From positions 1-43,524 of the forward strand of contig NZ_JAUNHI010000021.1 in the NCBI RefSeq assembly GCF_030524025.1: 43,524 bases of DNA, given 5' to 3'. How positions within the stretch are numbered: position 1 is the first letter of the stretch; the number at the start of each line of letters is the position of its first letter. Positions 14,168 through 22,739 of the stretch are shown one piece after another. The notes beneath the pieces were generated by a model. That model was not told where the DNA came from. It searched no databases and saw only the letters and a program-made list of their open reading frames with translations. This stretch comes from Actinomyces sp. Its GTDB lineage: Bacteria > Actinomycetota > Actinomycetes > Actinomycetales > Actinomycetaceae. The position numbers and the translations under genes are program-made.

Positions 14168-15596
14168 ATGAGCTTCTTCGTGGTCGACGACCAGGCCCAC
14201 GTGCACCCCAAGCACCAGGCTCTGGTCCGACGCGGCCTGTCGGGAGACATCGACGCGCTCGCCGCCGGCTACCTGTGGGTGCTGATGGGGTCCCGGCTGC
14301 GGTCGGCGTATCAGGACGGCCGGTTTGACCGGTTCGATCTGTTCGCCGTGATGCCTGATCCGCGCGTGTTGCGGATGGCTGAGATTCTGGTTGAGGCGGG
14401 TCTGTGGCATGATCGGTCTCATTGTTGTGAGCGGTGCGACCTTCCTCCGGAGGGATCATGGGTTTTCCATGACTGGGCGCACTGGTCGCAGCGGACGGGT
14501 GAGCAGGATCGGGCGCGTCGCGCGTTGCAGACGGAGCGGAAGGACGCTTCCCTCCACGATGCGATGTGGGCGCGTGATGGTCTGCCTCGGGCGCATGATG
14601 GGGAGCCCGAGAGGGCGCTGTGCGTCTATTGTCAGCAGCTCGTGTTCCGGGACACTCGGAAGGGTGATCGGGCGCCGGAGATGGATCACGTCTTCGGTCG
14701 GGCTATGGGTCTCGACGGTGTCGCCGTCGCGTGCCGCGCCTGCAATCGGGCGAAGGGCAATCGCTCTGCCTCGCGTGCGGGGATGAGCTTCCATCCGACG
14801 TCGCCGCACTCGGTGGCGCTGGCTCGTCGTGCCGAGCATCGATCGCGCCCTGGTGAGGGGCCCGCTGATCTGCTCGAGATGGCGTGGTCGTCGCCGTCGG
14901 GGGGTGGTGACGAGGCGGTTGGGGACTGTGGATCGCGCCCTGTCGAGGGGTTCGCAGATTCGGCCCCGCCGTCGGTTGGGGACCGTGGATCGCGCCCTGT
15001 CGAGGGGTTCGCAGATTCGGCCCCGCCTGTGGAGGGTGGGAGCAGTGTGCCTGCGCTCGTCGAGCCGCACTCGCCTGTGGGGGGTGGGAGCGGTGTGCCT
15101 ACCTGGGGGCCGGAACGTCCCGTTCTGGCCACCCAGGAGGCGCGTGACGGGGCTATTGGGGGCGACATGCACTCAGGTACCAGGGGTGCCGAGAACGGCG
15201 CTCAGAATGGCTCCTACGGCCTCGTGGGGGTTGGGGTGCCTGGTGGTGGAGCTGCCGTGGCCGTCGTCGGTGAGCCTGTCGATCGTGAGCCTGCCAGCCG
15301 TGGGCTCGCGTTCGACGACTTCGTCGCGGCCGAGCCTGCCAGCCCAGCCGGCGGCCCTTCGCGCGCGCGTACGCGTACGGGCGCGCGCACGGGCCCGTGT
15401 GCGCCCGACGCGCGTACGGGCCCGTAGGCAGGGCCAGGGCGAGGGGTCGGATCGCTGGGGTGAGGGCTCTGGTGAGGTCCGGTCAGGAAGCCCTCCGAGG
15501 GGGAGGAGGCGTCGAAGGGGGCGTCGGAGGAAGAGCACTTGTGACATCCACGGGGACACGTTTCCGTGCAGGCTTTGTGAGGAGGAGATCGAATGA
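14168..15596 (+). CDS. HNH/replication-type protein with displaced zinc-binding tail (probable frameshift)
   Basis: From ATG14168 (upstream GGAGACCC) a 419-residue frame runs to a stop at 15427. Residues 1-150 resemble replisome-organiser-type phage proteins (HPKHQALVRRGLSGDIDALAAGYL). An HNH nuclease domain follows: CVYC (about 154-157), MDHVFGRAMG (about 173-182), CRACNRAKGNR (about 192-202). The rest is low-complexity with tandem repeats. A typical C-terminal zinc tail (CDIHGDTFPCRLCEEE) lies in the +1 frame and ends at 15596, where it overlaps the next ATG by ATGA. The two frames meet in a CG-repeat stretch around 15360-15427. The tail probably belongs to this protein, through a programmed shift, mutation or sequence error. 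Confidence 0.7.
14917..15027 (+). repeat. 57-base tandem repeat in the HNH gene
   Basis: Copy 1 is 14917-14973 and copy 2 is 14974-15027 (last codon diverging), nearly identical with one C/T change early in the unit. It encodes two 19-residue repeats containing GSRPVEGFADSAPP. A third, weaker match begins near 14839. The high identity suggests recent duplication. Confidence 0.85.
15024..15100 (+). repeat. second direct repeat in the HNH gene, 48-base period
   Basis: The motif starting CGCCTGTGG and ending GTGTGCCT occurs at about 15024-15052 and again at 15072-15100, with two base differences. It encodes Gly-rich linkers and adjoins the 57-base repeat. Confidence 0.7.
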
Positions 15597-15844
15597 TCTG
15601 CGAGACGAGGGAGGCTTTGGAGTCGGCGCTCATGGATCATCTGGCGGATGAGATGCCGGGGATGATGCCGGGTGCGTGGGTGTGCGTTGCCGAGGCGGCC
15701 AGCATTGACACGTCGGACGATGAGATGTTCGGCGGCTGGCTGTTCGAGTCGGGCGGGACGCTGTTCGCTCAGCTCGGAATGATTGAGGCGTGGCGGGCTG
15801 AGAAGCTCGCTGGGCTGCGCGGTGACCGGGAGGACGGGGCGTGA
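15593..15844 (+). CDS. unknown protein (83 aa)
   Basis: AGGAGGAG at 15580-15587 precedes the ATG, which overlaps the stop of the zinc-tail frame. The protein is acidic, begins MICETREALESALMDHLADE and contains MFGGWLFESGGTLFAQLGMIEAW. Function unknown. Confidence 0.7.
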   Translation: MICETREALESALMDHLADEMPGMMPGAWVCVAEAASIDTSDDEMFGGWLFESGGTLFAQLGMIEAWRAEKLAGLRGDREDGA

Positions 15845-16629
15845 GCGGCTGCGGGTCGGGGTGCGTGGTCCGTGGTGACCATGCGCCGGGGTGCTCGGGG
15901 TGGGTGCCGGGCGACGATGGTGCGGTGGTCGAGTGCTGGGGGTGTCTGCCTCGGCCTGCGGTGCAGGGCGTGCTGTGCGCCTGGTGCTGGGGGCGGTTGC
16001 AGGCCACGGTGCGCACGCTGCCGTCTCTGGTGGAGCACCTGGTCGATGTGGCCGAGCCGTCGACGTCGTCGCCGTCGGGGCGCCGGTCGGTGGGGGAGGC
16101 GTCGTCGCGGCCGAGTGAGCGGGCGCTCTACGGTGAGGCGCTGGTGCAGGCGGACGACCTGCACGCGGCGCTGGTGTCGTGGGCGCTCGAGGTGGCCGAG
16201 GAGGCGTCGCTGCGTGTCGGGGTCCCTCGGGGTGGCACGCGGTGGACGGCCGATGGTGGGGACCCTGTCGGGCTGGCGGGCCGGGGGGCGACGCGGCGTG
16301 TGGTCGGGTGGCTGGTCCCGCACCTGGAGTGGGTGGCCACCCGGTCGTGGGCGCCGGTCATGCTCGAGGAGCTGGCGTCGATGTCGTCCTCAGCAGCGCG
16401 TCGGTTCCCGGTGGAGGAGCCGCAGCGTCGGGTCACTGACGTGCGGTGCCCGGGGTGTGGGTGCCTGTCCCTGGTGGTCGTGCCGCCGGCGGTCGTCGGG
16501 GCTGACCGGCTGGTGCGGTGCACGCTGTCGGTGTGCGGCCGTGTCCTGTCGGAGGATGACTGGGCCCGTGCGCGCCGTTGGGCGGTGGCGGTGGCGACGG
16601 CGGATGCCGGCGAGGGTGAGGCGGCGTGA
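15841..16629 (+). CDS. zinc-finger-rich protein of unknown function
   Basis: This 262-residue protein (GTG start, GTGA overlap) has an N-terminal Cys/His cluster (CGSGC, HAPGC, CWGC, CAWC within 55 residues), a helical centre and a C-terminal ribbon (CPGCGC, about 200-205, and CTLSVCG, about 226-232). Such proteins are common near the end of actinophage early operons. Nucleic-acid binding is likely; the role is unknown. Confidence 0.72.
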   Translation: MSGCGSGCVVRGDHAPGCSGWVPGDDGAVVECWGCLPRPAVQGVLCAWCWGRLQATVRTLPSLVEHLVDVAEPSTSSPSGRRSVGEASSRPSERALYGEALVQADDLHAALVSWALEVAEEASLRVGVPRGGTRWTADGGDPVGLAGRGATRRVVGWLVPHLEWVATRSWAPVMLEELASMSSSAARRFPVEEPQRRVTDVRCPGCGCLSLVVVPPAVVGADRLVRCTLSVCGRVLSEDDWARARRWAVAVATADAGEGEAA

Positions 16630-16898
16630 GCGTCACCGGGCCGGACGGTGTCGAGTGGGTGCCGGCGGACGAGGCGCTCGAGCGCGTGCCCGGGCTGGGG
16701 TACCGGACCCTCCAGTCGTGGTGGGCCCGGGGGGACGTGAGGACCCAGCGGGTGGGGCGCATGGTGTGGGTGGCGTGGGATGACGTCATGGCCCGGGAGG
16801 GCGTGGCGTTCCTCGCTGGCCGTCGTCGACGGGCGCGACACGCCGATGATGCGCGCAGTGGTTGGACACACACCGAGGGCATGTTGCATCCTCGGTGA
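16626..16898 (+). CDS. second excisionase/MerR-type HTH protein (90 aa)
   Basis: The motif WVPADEALERVPGLGYRTLQ followed by WWARGDVRTQRVGRMVWV and WDDVMA (about 11-57) is the winged HTH pattern of excisionases. GTG16626 overlaps the previous stop. It is the last gene before the terminator that precedes packaging genes, so it may be a late-gene activator, a small packaging factor or an excisionase. Confidence 0.72.
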   Translation: MSVTGPDGVEWVPADEALERVPGLGYRTLQSWWARGDVRTQRVGRMVWVAWDDVMAREGVAFLAGRRRRARHADDARSGWTHTEGMLHPR

Positions 16899-16919
16899 CA
16901 GCAGGACACCTGTGCCCGG

Positions 16920-16951
16920 AGGGCCCCAGCCGCATCATCGGCCGGGGCCCT
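16920..16951 (+). terminator. terminator of the early operon
   Basis: 16920-16932 pairs with 16939-16951 with one A/C mismatch around a 6-base loop. It follows the last early gene (stop 16898) and precedes the HNH/terminase block. No T-run is present. Confidence 0.7.
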
Positions 16952-16998
16952 CGACCGTGGGCGAGGGTGGGGATCGATGGCGGCGGGGGGGTGGGTCG

Positions 16999-17295
16999 AT
17001 GGCGTGGAGGCGCGGCGTGTCGCGGACGTCGACGGCCGCGCACCGCCGGTGGGCGGCCGCGGTTCTGCGGCGCGACCGGTTCGTCTGCCAGCTGGCCATG
17101 CCGGGCTGCCAGCACAGGGCGACCGAGGCCGACCACGTCGTGCCGGTCGCCGAGGGCGGAGCCATGTATGATCCTCTCAACGGGCAAGCCGCATGCAGCT
17201 CATGTCACATGCAGAAGACTCAGCGTGAGGCAGCCCGAGGCAGGCAGCGCCGGTCCAGGCTCCGCCCGCCGACCCCGCACCCGGGCCTGGTCTGA
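16999..17295 (+). CDS. HNH endonuclease (packaging-associated)
   Basis: This 98-residue protein carries a complete HNH motif: DRFVCQ, ATEADHVVPVAEGG (about 51-64), NGQAACSSCHMQKT (about 71-84). Small HNH proteins beside terminase genes are known to assist terminase cleavage in tailed phages. ATG16999 follows a G-run at 16985-16991. The C-terminus is Arg-rich. Confidence 0.88.
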   Translation: MAWRRGVSRTSTAAHRRWAAAVLRRDRFVCQLAMPGCQHRATEADHVVPVAEGGAMYDPLNGQAACSSCHMQKTQREAARGRQRRSRLRPPTPHPGLV

Positions 17296-17318
17296 GGGGC
17301 GCCGGCCGGAGAGCCGGA

Positions 17319-17347
17319 GGCCCCCGGGGTATCCCCCCAGGGGGGCC
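17319..17347 (+). terminator. GC hairpin after the HNH gene
   Basis: GGCCCCC at 17319-17325 pairs with GGGGGCC at 17341-17347, with an inner GGGG/CCCC pairing. It lies between the HNH and terminase small subunit genes. Confidence 0.5.
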
Positions 17348-17376
17348 CGGGGGCCCGGCCACGGCTGGCATAGGGC

Positions 17377-17405
17377 TTCAAACCGTGTACGGGTTTCGTC
17401 AATAT
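17377..17405 (+). promoter_or_regulatory. possible late promoter with AAACC/GGTTT inverted repeat
   Basis: TTCAAA (17377-17382) and CAATAT (17400-17405) are 17 bases apart, and AAACC (17380-17384) is mirrored by GGTTT (17392-17396). This AT-richer stretch directly precedes the packaging operon. Matches to consensus are weak. Confidence 0.25.
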
Positions 17406-17408
17406 GGA

Positions 17409-17435
17409 TGGCACTAGTTTGGTGCCACCATTTTT
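17409..17435 (+). terminator. hairpin plus T-run upstream of terminase
   Basis: TGGCAC (17409-17414) pairs with GTGCCA (17422-17427), followed by CCA and five T (17431-17435). This is the only classical stem-plus-T-run of the window. It could attenuate transcription into the late genes or be the site of antitermination. Confidence 0.5.
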
Positions 17436-17489
17436 CGTTGGTATGGCGCCGTTTTCTGTGGGTGTGTCGCGTGACGGAGGGAGGGTGTG

Positions 17490-18062
17490 ATGCCCTCTGG
17501 TCCGGTCCCGAAGCATCCGAGTGCTCGAGCTCGGCGGAACGCGTCGCCGGGGATGGTGAGCCTGCCGGCGGATGGCCGGCACGGGCGGACGCCGACGTGG
17601 CCGCTGCCGCCGGACCCGCAGGAGGCCGTGGCCGACTACTGGGTGTCGGTGGCTGAAAACTTGGAGGCTCAGGCGGAGGCCGAGTCGGATGGTCGCCGTC
17701 GCAACCGGATGCTCGACCGGGCTACCCGGGCGCGCGGGACCGCGGCTCAGATCACCGCTGAGTGCAGGGCGGCCGCCGAGCTCGAGCGCAAGATATGGAC
17801 CCGGGCGTGGACAACGCCGATGGCTACCCGCTGGGAGGCCATGCAGTGGACGCGAGAGGTCGCCGGCTACTGCCGGGCCAAGGCTCGGGCTGAGCTGGGC
17901 GACCACAAGGCCGCCAAGCTCGCCGTCGCTTACGCCGACCGCCTCGGACTGACCCCGTGGTCGCTGCTGAGGCTGCGCTGGGAGATCGCGCCCGCCCCAG
18001 CCCCAGACGCCCCGGTAGCAACCGTGACCCCGATCTCCAGTGCGGTCCACGACTTCACCTGA
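17490..18062 (+). CDS. terminase small subunit
   Basis: This 190-residue protein starts after GGAGGGAGGG (17476-17485). It is helical and basic, with DPQEAVADYWVSVAENLEAQ, RMLDRATRARGTAAQI and a segment around MQWTREVAGYC. It lies directly before the large subunit, to which position and length also point. The small subunit recognises the packaging site on phage DNA. Confidence 0.75.
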   Translation: MPSGPVPKHPSARARRNASPGMVSLPADGRHGRTPTWPLPPDPQEAVADYWVSVAENLEAQAEAESDGRRRNRMLDRATRARGTAAQITAECRAAAELERKIWTRAWTTPMATRWEAMQWTREVAGYCRAKARAELGDHKAAKLAVAYADRLGLTPWSLLRLRWEIAPAPAPDAPVATVTPISSAVHDFT

Positions 18063-18066
18063 CGAG

Positions 18067-19821
18067 ATGCCCCCGGGCTACTGGGTCGACGAGTCCACGG
18101 GCGCGTGGATGACTCTCCCGTGGCCCGGTGACCCGAGCCTGCCGTGGAATCACGCCGACCGGCTCGCGCTCCTGCCTCCGACCCTCGGTCCCCAGGTGAT
18201 CGCCTGGGCGGAGGCGTACCTCGTGCATCACCTGACCGGTGAGCCCTGGCGCTTCACCGTCGGCCAGAAGCGATTCATCTACCTCTGGTATGCCATCAAC
18301 CCGGCCTCCGGACGCTTCATCTACCGCTCCGGGGTCAAGCGCGGCGCGAAGGGTACCGGGAAGGACCCGACGGCCGCGGCACTGTCATGGGCCGAGGCGT
18401 GTGGGCCCGTCCAGCTCGACGGCTTCGACGCCAACGGCCTGCCCGTCGGCGTCGAGCGAGCCATGTCAAAGGTCCAGATCGCCGCGAACAGCCTCGCTCA
18501 GGCCCGTGAGGTCCTCGAAGTCGCCAACGGGATGATCACCGACGCGCTCGCGAACGACTACGGGGTGGACGCGGGGCTGATGCGGACGGTGACGTCGTCG
18601 GGGCGCATCGAGCTGCTGACGGCGTCGGAGAAGTCGACGGAGGGGGCGCCGGCGACGGCGGTTCTTCTCAACGAGTCGCATCACATGACGTCGGCGTCCG
18701 GTGGCCACAAGGTCGCTGCGGTCGCGCGACGGAATGTCGGGAAGTCACCAGCCTATGTTCAGGCGCGTGTGCTCGAGCTGACCAATGCGCACATGGCCGG
18801 GCAGGACTCGGTCGCCGAGCAGTCGTACCTGGCGTGGCAGGCGCAGCAGCGGCCAGGTGCGCCGCGGCGCGACATCCTCTATGACTCGATCGAGGCGCCG
18901 CCGTCGTGCGACATCTACGACGAGGAGTCCCGCATGATGGGGCTCCGTGCGGCGTACTCCGATGCCAGGTGGTCGGACCTGGAGCGCATCTCGGACGAGA
19001 TGCTCGACACCCGCACCGCGGTGTCGGACTCCATCCGGTTCTATTTCAACGGGCTGGCGGCCGCTGAGGATTCCTGGATCGATCCGGCGCGGTTCGACGC
19101 GATGGCGTCGCCGCGCGAGCTGGCCGAGGGCGACAAGGTCGCCCTGTTCCTGGACTGCTCGAAGAGTGAGGACGCCACCGGGCTGGTGGGGTGCCGCCTG
19201 GAGGACGGCTACGTCTTCGTGCTCGGCGTGTGGCAGCGGCCTCACGGTCACCGTGGCAAGGACTGGCTGGCGCCGCGCCAGGAGGTCGACGCCGTCGTCC
19301 GGCAGGCCTTCGAGCGGTACAGGGTCGCGTGGTTCGGGGTCGATCCCTCCCCGGCCAAAGACGACACGAGCGAGGCCCTCTACTGGGGTGAGTACATCGA
19401 CGGCTGGCACCGGGACCTGCGGCACAAGGTGGCCGTGTGGGCAACGCCGGGGGCCGGCGGATCGGCAGTCCTTTTCGACATGCGGATGAGCGCCCGGGGC
19501 GGTGTGCGCCGCAACCAGGAGTTCACTGACATGGCGATGAGGACCGCAATGGACATCGACGACCCCGAGCAGGGGACGCCGTTCCCGCATGACGGGAATC
19601 CGACGCTACGGGTGCACGCGCACAACGCGAAGCGGCGCCCCAACCAGTGGGGTCACACGCTGGGGAAGGTCAATCGTGACTCCGACAAGCTGGTCGACCT
19701 GGCCGTGTGCATGGTCGGGGCCCGCCTGGGTGCGAAGATCGCCCTGGACTCCGGGAAGGTCGTCCGGCCGGGTGCTGCGTCGTCAAGGCGCCGTCGTCGT
19801 CGAGGGGGGGTGCTCCGGTGA
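18067..19821 (+). CDS. terminase large subunit
   Basis: This 584-residue packaging motor has a Walker A-like motif GAKGTGK (93-99), Walker B VLLNE with Glu203, and the C-terminal nuclease acidic residues Asp363 (LFLDCSKSED) and Asp426 (FGVDPSPAKDD). It would translocate and cut concatemeric DNA. ATG18067 is chosen over GTG18040, which overlaps the small subunit gene; neither has a strong ribosome-binding site. The protein ends in an Arg-rich tail. Confidence 0.93.
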   Translation: MPPGYWVDESTGAWMTLPWPGDPSLPWNHADRLALLPPTLGPQVIAWAEAYLVHHLTGEPWRFTVGQKRFIYLWYAINPASGRFIYRSGVKRGAKGTGKDPTAAALSWAEACGPVQLDGFDANGLPVGVERAMSKVQIAANSLAQAREVLEVANGMITDALANDYGVDAGLMRTVTSSGRIELLTASEKSTEGAPATAVLLNESHHMTSASGGHKVAAVARRNVGKSPAYVQARVLELTNAHMAGQDSVAEQSYLAWQAQQRPGAPRRDILYDSIEAPPSCDIYDEESRMMGLRAAYSDARWSDLERISDEMLDTRTAVSDSIRFYFNGLAAAEDSWIDPARFDAMASPRELAEGDKVALFLDCSKSEDATGLVGCRLEDGYVFVLGVWQRPHGHRGKDWLAPRQEVDAVVRQAFERYRVAWFGVDPSPAKDDTSEALYWGEYIDGWHRDLRHKVAVWATPGAGGSAVLFDMRMSARGGVRRNQEFTDMAMRTAMDIDDPEQGTPFPHDGNPTLRVHAHNAKRRPNQWGHTLGKVNRDSDKLVDLAVCMVGARLGAKIALDSGKVVRPGAASSRRRRRRGGVLR

Positions 19822-21317
19822 CATCTGTGACCTGGCTGGTCGACCCGTCGCGTGACCTCGAGGTCGCGCTGGCTCTCGGTGAGGACCTCGAGGTGTTCCG
19901 TGCGGTCCTGCGCAGGATCGCCAGGCACGGGCGCCGCAACCGGTTGCGCCGCCGCTACTACGACGGCGAGGAGCAGGCCCGCAACATCCAGATTGCGGTG
20001 CCACCCGAGTACGAGCACCTCATGCCGGTCCTGGGGTGGCCGGCCAAGACGTGCAACGTCGTGGCCGCCCGGACCCGGCTCGAGGGCTTCGCGGTCCCGG
20101 GGCGGGCGCAGATGGACGACGAGGTCGCCGAGGTGCTCGATCTGAACCGGCTGCGGTCCTCGGTGCGTCAGGCGACCGTGGCGGCCCTGTGCGAGGGGTG
20201 CGCCTTCGTGTCGGTGACGGTCGGTGACACGGCCGCCGGCGAGCCGCCTGCGGTCATCAGCGTCTACTCCGCTCACGACGCGTCCGGTGAGTGGGACCGC
20301 CGCCGCCGCGATCTGTCCTGCGCGCTCACTATCGATGAGCGCAGCGAGTACGGGGCGATCCTCGCTATGACATTCTGGACCCGGCAGGACCGGGTCGAGG
20401 TCTTCCGCGACGCCGTCACCGCGTCCTGGCAGGCCGAGCGGCTGCCGCACGGCTTCGGCCGGGTGCCGGTAGTGCTCGCCCCCTACCAGGCCGACGGCGC
20501 CCGCCCGTTCGGTCGGTCGCGGATCACCCGGCCGGTGATGCGTCTGACCGATCACGCAGCCCGCACGCTGCTGCGCACCGAAATATCGGCGGAGTTCTTC
20601 TCCGCTCCGCAGCGGTACCTGCTCGGTGCCGACATGGAGGCGTTTGAGGACCCGGAGACCGGGGAGCTGAAGCCAGGCTGGGAGGCGGTCATCGGCCACC
20701 TGATGGTGGCGTCCCGCCCGATCGACGAAAACGACCACGTCTCGGAGACGAACCCCGTCGCGGGCCAGTTCCAGCAGGCGTCGATGGAGCCTCACAACGC
20801 CGAGCTGCGGCAGGTCGCGGCCATGTTCGCCGGCGAGACGTCCATTCCGCTCAACTTCCTGGGCATCGTCCAGGACAATCCGTCATCAGCTGACGCGATC
20901 AAGGCCGCCGAGGCTGACCTGATCGCCGTTGTCGAGGACGCGCAGGCCGACTTCTCGGGGCCGTGGGCGCAGATCGCGCTCCTGGCGGTCCAGGCGGCCC
21001 GGGACACGACCGTGCCACCGGACGACATGTCCGGGCTGCGGCCCGTGTGGCGTGACCCGTCGACCCCGACGAAGGCAGCTCAGGCGCAGTCCGTGATGGG
21101 CCTCGTCGCTGCCGGCGTTCTGCCGGCCCAGTCCGAGGTCACCTACGAGCAGCTCGGCTTCGACGCGGGGACGATCTCCCGGCTGATGGCCGACGCGGCC
21201 TCGCAGCGGGCACAGCAGACGCTGTCGTCCCTGGCGAGCGCCGCGGCATCGGGCAGCACGCTGGCGCAGGAGGTCGCCACGGCGCGCACTGACGCCGACG
21301 GTGCCCCGATCGGCTAG
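19818..21317 (+). CDS. portal protein (SPP1 gp6-like)
   Basis: This 499-residue protein forms the DNA entry ring. Features include RRYYDGEEQARNIQI, GWPAKTCNVVAARTRLEGF and the clip/stem region FFSAPQRYLLGADMEAFED, then AMFAGETSIPLNFLGI and the typical SSADAIKAAEADL helix. GTG19818 overlaps the terminase stop by four bases. Confidence 0.92.
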   Translation: MTSVTWLVDPSRDLEVALALGEDLEVFRAVLRRIARHGRRNRLRRRYYDGEEQARNIQIAVPPEYEHLMPVLGWPAKTCNVVAARTRLEGFAVPGRAQMDDEVAEVLDLNRLRSSVRQATVAALCEGCAFVSVTVGDTAAGEPPAVISVYSAHDASGEWDRRRRDLSCALTIDERSEYGAILAMTFWTRQDRVEVFRDAVTASWQAERLPHGFGRVPVVLAPYQADGARPFGRSRITRPVMRLTDHAARTLLRTEISAEFFSAPQRYLLGADMEAFEDPETGELKPGWEAVIGHLMVASRPIDENDHVSETNPVAGQFQQASMEPHNAELRQVAAMFAGETSIPLNFLGIVQDNPSSADAIKAAEADLIAVVEDAQADFSGPWAQIALLAVQAARDTTVPPDDMSGLRPVWRDPSTPTKAAQAQSVMGLVAAGVLPAQSEVTYEQLGFDAGTISRLMADAASQRAQQTLSSLASAAASGSTLAQEVATARTDADGAPIG

Positions 21318-21331
21318 GGAGGTGGCCCCGC

Positions 21332-22594
21332 GTGGCAGGCGCGTCTCCTCTGGCCATCTGGGACGACCACAGGGTCAAGGTGGAGCAGATCGCCGTCCAG
21401 GGGGTCACCGCCCTGGAGCGGGCCGTCCTGGACAACCCGACGATGAGCCGCACAGAGCTCGCGTGGATCATCCGGCACGTCAACACCGAGTGGGGGACCC
21501 TGGCAGCCCAGGACGCCGCCGACACAATGGTCATGGCCCGCGCCACCGCAGGCCAGTACGACCTCGAGGCGCCCACGGTCATCGACCCCATCACCATGGA
21601 GGTTGCCGAGGCGATCGCGGGGTGGGCTCAGGCCGGCGAGACACCCGAGGCGGTCCTGCGCCGGGCGGCGATCTCGACCACCCGTCACCTGCGCAACTCC
21701 TCCCGCGACACGGTCGAGCTGTCGACCGCGCTCGCCGGCACCGGATGGTGCCGGGTCCCACGCCCCGGCTGCTGCGCCTTCTGCCTCATGCTGGCATCCC
21801 GCGGCGCGGTCTACACGTCGCGGGACGCCGCCCTCACGGTCGGCGGCGGCCGCCGGAAGCGGGGGAAGAGGCCGCCCGGGTCCCGCTATCACGACAACTG
21901 CGGCTGCATGGTCCAGGAGGTCCTCCCAAAGCACGGGGTGCCCCCCATCGTCGCCGGCATGGAGCGCATCCTGGCCGACCTGAAGCGACAGTCGCCCACC
22001 AAGATGGTCACCCTCGACGACTGGAGCGCGTATGAGACCCGCCAGCGCAGGGCGGACGCCGCTGCTAGGCGCAGCGAGGCAGCGACCATGACCAGCGCCA
22101 GGGCTAAGGGGCGCGCCGTGAAGAGGCGCCCCGGGGAGACCGACGCCGACTACTGGGAGCGAAGAGCCCAGGTGAACGGGATCGACTTCCACGGTGAGCC
22201 GGCCAAGGGCCACGAGGTCGTCTCTATGGAGGCGGTCATGGACCTGGGAGAAGACGTCGAGTGGATTCCAAGAGCGAAAAGCGCCCCACGCAACGACATG
22301 TGGCTCAACATCGGGTCCGAGCGGGTGCAGGTCGAGCTCAAGTCCGCCCCTGCGGACTACGACAAGATTCGTTCCAGAATCCTCAAAGCCTCGTCATCAG
22401 CAGCGCGGCACCCCACGGACCCGCTCACGAAGGACGCGTTCATCGTGGACATCGGCGACGCGTCTTTGTCGGACGGGCTGAGCGAGCAGCTGGCCGGATA
22501 CAACCGCGGCCGCCAGAAGTACCGGCTCAAGCACCTCCTGGTGCTCTCGAACAACGGAACGCGGATGACCGCGATCCCACTTCAGCCGGCATGA
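21332..22594 (+). CDS. MuF-like minor head protein fused to a C-terminal CdiA-like nuclease toxin domain
   Basis: Residues 1-235 are a MuF/VG15-type head protein with the zinc-like signature CAFCLMLASRGAVY (about 149-162) and RYHDNCGC (about 186-193). A basic, Glu-rich linker follows (about 236-275). From about residue 274 a separate domain begins: DVEWIPRAKSAPRND, then VQVELKS, then DAFIVDIG and LKHLLVLSNNG. Asp322, Glu335 and Lys337 give a D-x12-ExK pattern as in CdiA C-terminal tRNA nucleases and PD-(D/E)XK enzymes. MuF proteins are injected or capsid-associated, and MuF-toxin fusions are known from temperate phages. The toxin part is about 63% GC (counted over 22261-22560) against about 70% in sampled MuF lines, suggesting acquisition. 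No immunity gene follows. The domain call is by pattern only. Confidence 0.82.
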   Translation: MAGASPLAIWDDHRVKVEQIAVQGVTALERAVLDNPTMSRTELAWIIRHVNTEWGTLAAQDAADTMVMARATAGQYDLEAPTVIDPITMEVAEAIAGWAQAGETPEAVLRRAAISTTRHLRNSSRDTVELSTALAGTGWCRVPRPGCCAFCLMLASRGAVYTSRDAALTVGGGRRKRGKRPPGSRYHDNCGCMVQEVLPKHGVPPIVAGMERILADLKRQSPTKMVTLDDWSAYETRQRRADAAARRSEAATMTSARAKGRAVKRRPGETDADYWERRAQVNGIDFHGEPAKGHEVVSMEAVMDLGEDVEWIPRAKSAPRNDMWLNIGSERVQVELKSAPADYDKIRSRILKASSSAARHPTDPLTKDAFIVDIGDASLSDGLSEQLAGYNRGRQKYRLKHLLVLSNNGTRMTAIPLQPA

Positions 22595-22597
22595 GAC

Positions 22598-22685
22598 CAC
22601 CCAGCGGCGTCCCTCCCGAGTATCAGGAGTGCCCACTGGGTGTCACCTCACATCATACCACCGCCCCTCAGGCGGGGACAGGTTT
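22598..22685 (+). other. structured 145-base gap after the MuF-toxin gene
   Basis: No coding frame of substance is seen between 22595 and 22739. CACCCAG (22598-22604) can pair with CTGGGTG (22636-22642), and CCGCC (22671-22675) with GGCGG (22681-22685). These may be terminators or a structured RNA. An immunity gene, usual for polymorphic toxins, is absent here. Confidence 0.4.
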
Positions 22686-22739
22686 CCGCACCACGAGCCG
22701 CGGCATTGGCTCGGACTCACTCGATCAGAGGAAGACACT

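Noticed and set aside
14077-14328. Open frame beginning MDTPNPQARAPPPPP just after the 14077 stop
   Set aside because: It runs far into the HNH gene in another frame and is Pro/Arg-rich low complexity; the HNH gene has a proper start at 14168.
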